Source of the DNA: Acheta domesticus
Lineage: Eukaryota; Arthropoda; Insecta; Orthoptera; Gryllidae
Assembly (NCBI GenBank): GCA_031308135.1
Contig: JAHLJT010009436.1
Coordinates: 124,795,366-124,859,365, forward strand
Direction of reading: 5' to 3'
DNA length: 64,000 bases
The first letter of the stretch is position 1; every line of letters starts with the position of its first letter. The position numbers were made by a program, and so were the translations under genes. The notes below the pieces were generated by a model, which was not told the DNA's origin, searched no databases, and was given only the letters and a program-made list of their open reading frames with translations. This document shows positions 57,586-64,000 of the stretch, in pieces.

Positions 57586-58511
57586 CAATATTGGGGAGTA
57601 ACTGAGTAAAAGTAATTCAATTACTTGTAACGATTACTTTGTAATTATAGTATGTAATCCTTACTTTTAGCAGAATGTACTTTTTACTTATAATTTATTA
57701 TATGAAATTGTAGCCGCTACATTGTAATAATCATTACATCGCATGTACTCATAAATTGCTTTTAAAATATGCTTTTATTTAGTTCCTTTCGCTCGCGAGT
57801 TACCTCGTTCTCCGTGAACTAAATGAATAAGTTCGTTTAGTTCACGAACGAGACTGAACAAGAGGTCCCATCCAAGTTGAAGGAGAATTTTCGTGACTCC
57901 ATCCGAGCGAAGATAAGTTCGTTTGAACTAGTTCGTTCATGAACGAATCTCTACCTTGCAACCTGCGAGCACTTTCCTTTCACTTCTTCCGTGATTGCCA
58001 TAGACAAACAGAGTGTGAGTTGTGAGTGCTCTGTGGTACGTGCCGCGTGGTATTCATTGTGCACTGCAGTTTTGTAACGATAATGGAACGGGGAAAAATG
58101 TGTGATGGTGAAGACGTTAAGGCATTTTCAATACCTTACTTAAATAAGAATTTAGAATTAGTTGGGTCTCAAGGCAACGACAACATGTGTGCAAAATGCA
58201 ACCTTTGCATTGGTAACTAAGTATTGACGTCAGCGTGAAGTTCAACCTCTAAGGAAGCATGTAAGTAAGTATAAACATATACTCTTAGTTACATTTTGCG
58301 ACATGGTTTTGTGGCGATCTTTTTACTATGACTCCAATGAGCACATACAATGGCACATGACTTCACTGTTTAAGGTTACTTTAATATTGACACTTCTTTT
58401 GACTTATTTTCAGAGGATTCATCCTGGAAAGGTTCAGAGCACCATAAAATCATGTTCAAATGATTGGAATTTAGCTGTTAACACGTTCTCATACTTTGTG
58501 CCTTCTGAGTA
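57586..58511 (+). mobile_element. hAT-type relic with BED-finger exon
   Basis: Begins CAATATTGGGGAGTAACTGA with repeated GTAAC/ATTACTT words, a pattern common at the 5' end of BED-type hAT elements. At least five AACGAAC/GTTCGTT words (57820-57950) may be subterminal binding repeats. The coding start follows at about 58084. No right terminal repeat or target-site duplication was found, so the 3' end is open. Confidence 0.5.
58084..58511 (+). pseudogene. BED-type zinc-finger fragment of a hAT transposase, possibly spliced
   Basis: ATG 58084 gives a short acidic/hydrophobic lead, then a CAKCNLC knuckle (about 58189-58209). A stop and frame change follow, but the other frame continues NL-RKH, completing a C-X2-C...H-type BED finger. 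Directly after RKH lies GTAAGTAAGTATA (58261) and, 150 bp on, TTTTGACTTATTTTCAG (58396-58412) followed by RIHPGK, which fits the last His of the finger. This suggests a phase-matched intron of about 150 bp inside the finger. Inference; frameshifts make it non-functional. Confidence 0.4.
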
Positions 58512-58564
58512 AAAATATGCGTCGGCAATGAAATCAGGTCCCTACTAATCAGTAGGCCTGCCTT

Positions 58565-58785
58565 TCACATCTGCGCGCCCCGTTCCGACCCCTGCACCTG
58601 TGGCACATCTGGGGAACGGGTGGTCGCCCTGGGGGTGGGGAGGCGTACTCGCAGTTCTTGACCTACATCCGACCCCTGGGCTTCAATGTCTCGGGTTCTC
58701 GACCTCGCCCCACCGCCGCCCCCGGCGAACCCCACACATCCTGTCCTCACTTCGTGCACTCCTTTTTTCCCGCCTTCTGATGATG
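58565..58785. other. GC-rich islet 13
   Basis: Less CpG-dense than the others, with CCCTGGGGGTGGGGAGGCG and CACCGCCGCCCCCGGCGA. No coding support. Confidence 0.45.
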
Positions 58786-58799
58786 CCCGCCCCCATTTC

Positions 58800-60330
58800 C
58801 TTTGAAGATTAAATGAGATATGAAAAAATTTATTAATTCGTACACTCTTGCAATACTGACAGTAAATTATCTATTTGTATTTTGATTTTTATCATTAAAT
58901 ATTAGTATTTTTGGTACTAAAATTTTTTCAGTTGAATTTAACTTCCAGTATTTTTTTCAGACCTTCAATTTATACGCACAGAATAAAGACCACGTTCATT
59001 CCAAACTACTCAGTAGGTATATTTTTAATTCAGCGTTGTTGTTGATTCCAAACTCGAATTTGAATTACTTTGATACCATCATCCACTTCCGTCATTTACT
59101 TATGCATGTTATACAGATTACCAACATGTGTATGAATAAGTATTGTGGTCCACGGGATTAGGAAGCTGTGGGCATACCACGATGACAGAACACTCAAGGT
59201 GAGATGTCTATTTGAATGAAAAATGCATGTTTGTGGTGATCAGAGACGACGAAATGAATTGTGGAAAATCATATATGGAACCCTGCAGAAAACTCTTAAC
59301 CTACAAATGTATTATTGTGTGACCAAAATTCATAGTATGAGTATCATTCTACCTGGAGGGAATGGTAGAATAGTTGTTTAATCGTATCACTAAATGTCAC
59401 CAAAAATATGTTTGAACATCATTTTTATCTCATACCTACCACACATTCCACAAGATATAGGAACATCCCACACTATAGTTGTGCTTTATTCTGAAAATTC
59501 CGTTCACACCATCTTTCATACTAAGTGTTTGTTCACTTTTTCTCTTGCATTAAGCATTAAATTATCTCAATTGTTGCGTTGTGTATATTTACTCGCATCG
59601 CATAATCTCCTTTTATTATTTGTATTCAAGAATTCGCTTGATATTTCCTGTATAGGTATCTGCAACTTTTTTTAAATTCTGAGTTTTTATTTTAATTTAC
59701 TGGCTCTCGTTTAATTATTACGGGTACGTAAGAACTTTTGACGAACTACCTTTTCATTTGAGTACATAGTTTTGAATTCCTATAGGGAATTCCTTGGCTT
59801 TAATATACGCCAAAGCAGAGAGCCGCAGTCGTTATCTACTAATTTTAATGCACCAAACTGCAAGTTTTAAATTCTGTTTTATTTTCTTCACAGAAGATCA
59901 ACCTGTTAAAAAATTAAAAAAAATATTTTGAAGAATCATTAACATGAAACATCATTTTCATGACATGGTGACAGACCACATGACAATAATTCATGTTTTG
60001 CCAATGAATTACAAAGAATGCCGTCAGTTCCGCAGCTCACTCACGAAAACCTTCAACGCTTATTCTTCATGAATGCAAAAGCGTATCGTCTTATCCTGTT
60101 ATTTGAAAGAGAACGTGATTCTGCGAACATTAAGAGAAGACAGAGTTACATTTAAGATTGTTTCACGGGCGGAACGCAGCAAGATCTTGACATATCGTCG
60201 ACCATGAGTGGGATTGCCCTAACCTCAGACAGTAATTTACAGCAATTGCCGGTACGTAAAGGCAATATCCGAGCTGCACACGTCCCTCCCATTCACACAA
60301 TCACTGTCATTGAGACTGCGACTCATCCTC
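58800..60330. other. AT-rich unannotated sequence
   Basis: No recognised feature. A short near-palindrome GAATTCCTATAGGGAATTC lies at about 59773-59791. Confidence 0.4.
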
Positions 60331-60389
60331 CACGTGTTTCGTAATTTCCCAGGAATGTTTTGCGACATCCTCCTCCACCACCGCGTGGC

Positions 60390-60445
60390 GTAATGCATAA
60401 AAGAAGAGCAAAACTGACCATGGAGTAGCTTAGTTAGTTACGTTC
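60390..60445 (+). promoter_or_regulatory. Candidate TATA-type core promoter
   Basis: GCATAAAAGAAGAGC (60396-60410) is TATA-like. About 30 bp downstream, AGCTTAGTTAGTTACG resembles an arthropod initiator region, and a GC-rich block follows. The only ATG-led frames downstream are 26-32 codons (ATG 60486 and 60528). Spacing fits, but no conserved coding exon was identified, so this is weak. Confidence 0.2.
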
Positions 60446-60479
60446 TGAGAACTCTTCCAAAGGAAAGCTGCGCGGCAGG

Positions 60480-60700
60480 TCCAATGTGCCTGACCTCCGC
60501 TTCACCGCACCTCGTAACGAGACAGCGATGGTCTGCAGCCCCCGGCTACGGCCCCGGCCCGGCGGCGTTGCTGTGCCGTTAACTGTCGACCCCTTTAATG
60601 TGACCTAATAATAATGCGCGGTGACACCACAGGGCCGGGGCGGTGGAGGAAGGGGTGTGGGCGACGACAGTGCGATGAATCGAAGATGGCAGACGTGTGG
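60480..60700. other. GC-rich islet 14
   Basis: CCCCGGCTACGGCCCCGGCC and CAGGGCCGGGGCGGTGGAGG flank an AT-rich core TTTAATGTGACCTAATAATA (60594-60613), again a GC block around a TAAT-containing centre. Confidence 0.5.
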
Positions 60701-61440
60701 TAATGGGAGAGGTGGCGGAGACGGTATGTGATGGAATTTAGAAGTTTTATCGAAAAAGGCAGCAGCGGGCACTGTGGAGATATCGTCAGGCCGTTGATTT
60801 GAAAGGACGATGGTGTCATACGATGCACATGGTTGAATTACGCACAAAGGAACATCGATTGTAAAGGGCAATTATGGTGGTATTGACGTTAATAAGCACA
60901 ACTGTGACGAGTTCTGTAGCGCATTAATAATGATGACATGGTGTATATATATATATAATTAAAATTATAAACAAATATTTCTATAATGCCTTAATGTTTT
61001 GTTTTATTAATAACGCAGTAAAAGGTTACTTTTATTTCTAATTTCGAATACCGGTAAAACGTTGGTGTTACAAAGCGTTCTGCTGTATAGAAACAACAGT
61101 TACTTTGTTTCCAAATCACCGCTTCGTTACCAGTTACGACCGCCGCCAAATGCAGCGTGACTGCTGCTGAGCAGAACACTATTGACGTGGGAAAATAAAT
61201 CGCGCACTCTTCAGTTGCCGGCTGGGCCAAGCGGAAAAAAAATCACTGCTTCCACTTTCAGGATTTGTGAAGTAGGGATTTTTTTTAAAAATTGGGAGGT
61301 CGGATTATGTATTGATAAGAAAAAACATCGTATTATTACAAATATTGGACGTACTGTATTGGCAAAACGTGTGAACTCACAGCATGACACGTCAGGTCAC
61401 GTCACGTTCCGCAAACAACAATCGTTGAATTCTTGGGTTC
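60701..61440. other. Unannotated sequence
   Basis: No recognised feature apart from a short (TA)n at 60944-60957. Confidence 0.35.
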
Positions 61441-61870
61441 ACTGTCGTTGAGTTTGATTACATAAAAGTTGCGATCTTTCTTATCAGAATATTTATTTCT
61501 GATGTTCTCGTAGACCAAAAATTAACATGGTCATCTCATGTTCAGGCAATAGCTAATAAAACGTATAACAAAAGTTTAAAATTATATCTGTTAATAAATT
61601 TTAAATCTTCCATTAAAATAGAATGTGGTTCGCTAATTTATAAATCAATAATTCGACCTTCTGTGACTTATGCTTGCCCAATCTACTGTAACGCTGCCTC
61701 AACCCATTTGCAAAAATTACATTTCTCCGAAGAATTATTAAAGCTGATTGATTTTTTCCAAACACACAAATTCATAAATAATTACAAATAGAACCTCTGG
61801 AACAATATATCAAAAATCTAACAACAATCTTCTCCAATCTCTCAGCGTCACCTTGCAGTAATACATTCTA
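61441..61870 (+). pseudogene. 3' coding end of a Jockey-like LINE
   Basis: Frame 1 is open to a stop at 61789-61791 with no start codon. It contains VLVDQKLTWSSHVQAIANKT and IYKSIIRPSVTYACPIYCNA, the same C-terminal blocks as the LGVLLDTRLTW...YAAPIWG region of the LINE at 43.9-48.4 kb. A frameshift near 61790 leads to QIEPLEQYIKNLTTIFSNLS, which continues the domain to about 61870. All upstream RT sequence is absent, as expected of a severely 5'-truncated copy. The sequence differs from the other LINE, so it is a separate lineage. Confidence 0.75.
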
Positions 61871-63855
61871 ATTAGGTAAATCAAATCAAAATTACCGAAT
61901 ACGTTCAGGATATCCAAAAGATATGTTTCGTCTACCATAAACATGTAATGAAATCACAAATTAAAATTATAAAAATAAAATTAACTGAACTGCTAAACTC
62001 AAAACCAATTAGCTCATTTAATGGAATATATCTCTGGGATGAAGGTTACCAGCCTGCCTGATGACTGCGAGATCGTCCCTATACTATTTGTAAACTCCCT
62101 GTAAAACACAAATGTTGAACAGGAAGAATAAATATTTGGAAAAATAATATTTATAATTTTTATTGCTATTGTAGAAACATAGCAATTAAATGTAATCATT
62201 GTTGATTCTTTTATATTGTTAAAAGATAATGTTAAGAAATATTGCTATATAAACAAACTGTACATTTTATTATAATGTAAAATTGTAAAAAGGATTGTGA
62301 TCGCTTATGACAAGTAGTTTCACAGCGATCTAAATTAAAATAAATAAAAAAATAGCAGAATGCAATGGGCGTACGTGTGTGTGGGGGGGGAGGAGAGTCA
62401 CAACCCTCTGAAAACTTAGGGAGAGGTCCGTTGAGAGACATAATAATAGACCATATATAAATCATGTAGTCAATATCTGATTTTCCCCTTCCTTAAGCTG
62501 ACATTAGGTGAATTGATATAGAACCTCCAAGAAGCCCTCCAAAAGATTTCTGTAAATAGTTAAACATTAATTTAGTTGTAGTCATTCATTTTATTATCAA
62601 ATAACTTCATTTTTTTAAATATATTTTATTTACTAGAAATATATCTCAGATGGAAAAAAGAAATTCAATGAAAAGGCGACCAAAGTGTCACAGAAATGAA
62701 GTTGCCCACTACCCTTCTTCTTTTAGTCTGTAGCCAACACAGGAGACAAATAATACGTATCAAAAATTGACCTTGAGCGTGTATTGTTTCAGCTGCGTGT
62801 GTGATAGTTTGCATTCAAACGAGTTTTCCTGTGGATTAAACCACAAACGGAAGTATGGCGCTCCAGTCCCAAAACACATACAGTTGAAACAATATGTAAA
62901 TTGTGATAATCTGATCTAAGATATTGGCCATGTGGTACGTGTGGACAGGTTTTGTAGCGTAGTTTACTATGAACTTGCAGAATATCCAGAAAGTATTTCT
63001 GAGGGGGAGAAAGAATTTCAATACAGCCGCCGTATCTAATAAGTTCAAGGAAAATTATATTTTTTGGAATATTAATTTCTTTTTGAAATATCGTTCCCAT
63101 GGACTTAGTAGGAAGACTCCTTTAGTTTGTGATGCAATCAATTTATACTAATTCTCTTCAAAATTTTGAGTAAAATTACAAAACGATGTTTTAACCTTCA
63201 TGATCCCCTTGTATCTGCCTCTGTATGGAAATGTCTGACAATGTATAACTGGAAGAACTGCTCATTGCATTTTTCATCAGGGTAGTTATAATCAATGTTA
63301 AATAATTTCGTTAACAAACGCCAATTATTTGAAAAAATGTTTTTGTGGAGAGTGTTGAAAGTGATGCAGTAATGGTTGTTTCCCCTTCATCGTAAGACGT
63401 ATTGACCTTGCGATTCGTTTCAATGACATTGTCAGGAAACAAACATCAAATAATTCCCAGTGCATGGCGTTAGGAACGGAAGGAGTTAATGAAATCTGTT
63501 ACGACGTCCATTATCACCTGCAGTTTTTTCATTATTGCTCTGAATGTAAAGAAATGCATTTTTATCGATTTGATCCAGGATATTTAATTCTGCTTTTAAT
63601 TCTACCAAGTCTGATGACCCTTCAGAAAGCGTGTATTTCGTGAATTTAGAATTCACGTGAATCATGGCGATAAAAGTGACTTTCAGAATGACACAAACGG
63701 CAGTCACAGAACTTTTCTAGTAATTATGTTAGATTTTGTAGTTCTGGGTTGGCCATATAAGTATGAGTCGGTAGCACATGCTTATTTATTTGCAATCACG
63801 ATTAAGATTGCTTAGGCTTCAGCGGTCGGAGTTTGCATTGCCTAGGCTATCCGGG
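61871..63855. other. AT-rich unannotated sequence
   Basis: The first few hundred bases may be the 3' untranslated end of the LINE fragment. A poly-G run is at 62381-62388. No other feature is recognised. Confidence 0.4.
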
Positions 63856-63861
63856 ACCAGC

Positions 63862-63915
63862 CGCTCTCATGGTGGTTGACGTTTCGGCCAATATGTTGTG
63901 GCCTTCCTGAGAGCG
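63862..63915 (-). ncRNA. Hammerhead-ribozyme-like fold, degenerate
   Basis: On the minus strand: an 8-bp closing stem CGCTCTCA/TGAGAGCG (63908-63915 with 63862-63869), then GGAA, a perfect 4-bp stem GGCC/GGCC with a 10-nt loop (63886-63903), then GAAAC-GTC. The order stem I, core, stem II, GAAAC is that of the minimal hammerhead found in Penelope-like retroelements. The expected CTGANGA core is altered (CTCAGGAA), so self-cleavage is doubtful. No Penelope coding sequence is visible in the remaining window. Confidence 0.4.
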
Positions 63916-64000
63916 TACTACAGAAAATGTAAATTAATTTCAAGTGACTAACAATGCAGGAAAATTACAAAGATAAAAATTTATATATTGGTTCTCTGTA

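Overview
This looks like a gene-poor stretch of a eukaryotic nuclear genome, most likely an arthropod and probably an insect. The evidence is the mobile-element content: a Jockey-clade LINE, an R4/Dong-clade LINE sitting in an (AAT)n tract, hAT and piggyBac-type DNA elements, and several tRNA-derived SINEs. The rest is AT-rich DNA broken up by short, very CpG-dense islets. No bacterial gene organisation, rRNA gene, CRISPR array or intact cellular protein gene is visible. Most open frames are short chance frames, and the GC-rich ones come from low-complexity DNA.

Layout. 0.6-3.6 kb: a decayed hAT transposon with 11-bp terminal inverted repeats (TIRs) and an exact 8-bp target-site duplication (TSD) lies inside a small hAT MITE. 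An uninterrupted copy of that MITE at 9.06-9.29 kb shows the empty site. 9.46-10.24 and 19.03-19.80 kb: two 777-bp copies of a second hAT MITE, about 99% identical by eye, in opposite orientation, each with its own TSD. 16.5-17.0 kb: a 507-bp hAT MITE inside a tRNA-like sequence. 24.8-28.4 kb: a broken R4/Dong LINE between (AAT)n tracts. 34.4-35.75 kb: a fold-back element with arms of about 390 bp and an extra 35-bp perfect hairpin at one end. 37.2-37.9 kb: a piggyBac-type MITE between TTAA sites. 43.9-48.4 kb: a nearly full-length but frameshifted Jockey LINE. 57.6-58.5 kb: a hAT relic with a possible intron inside its BED finger. 61.4-61.9 kb: the 3' coding end of another LINE. At least seven pieces of a SINE of about 400-500 bp (called SINE-A here) are scattered through the window, one of them split by a hairpin MITE.

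The elements do not form a pathway; they give a layered insertion history that can be read from nested TSDs and empty sites. Features not explained by known element types are the CpG islets (about fourteen, several with TAAT-type or CRE-type sites), a hammerhead-like fold at 63.86-63.92 kb, the conserved 28-bp core shared by two inverted copies at 12.96 and 13.41 kb, and the asymmetric fold-back element. All coordinates, identities and repeat matches were read by eye; no database search was run.
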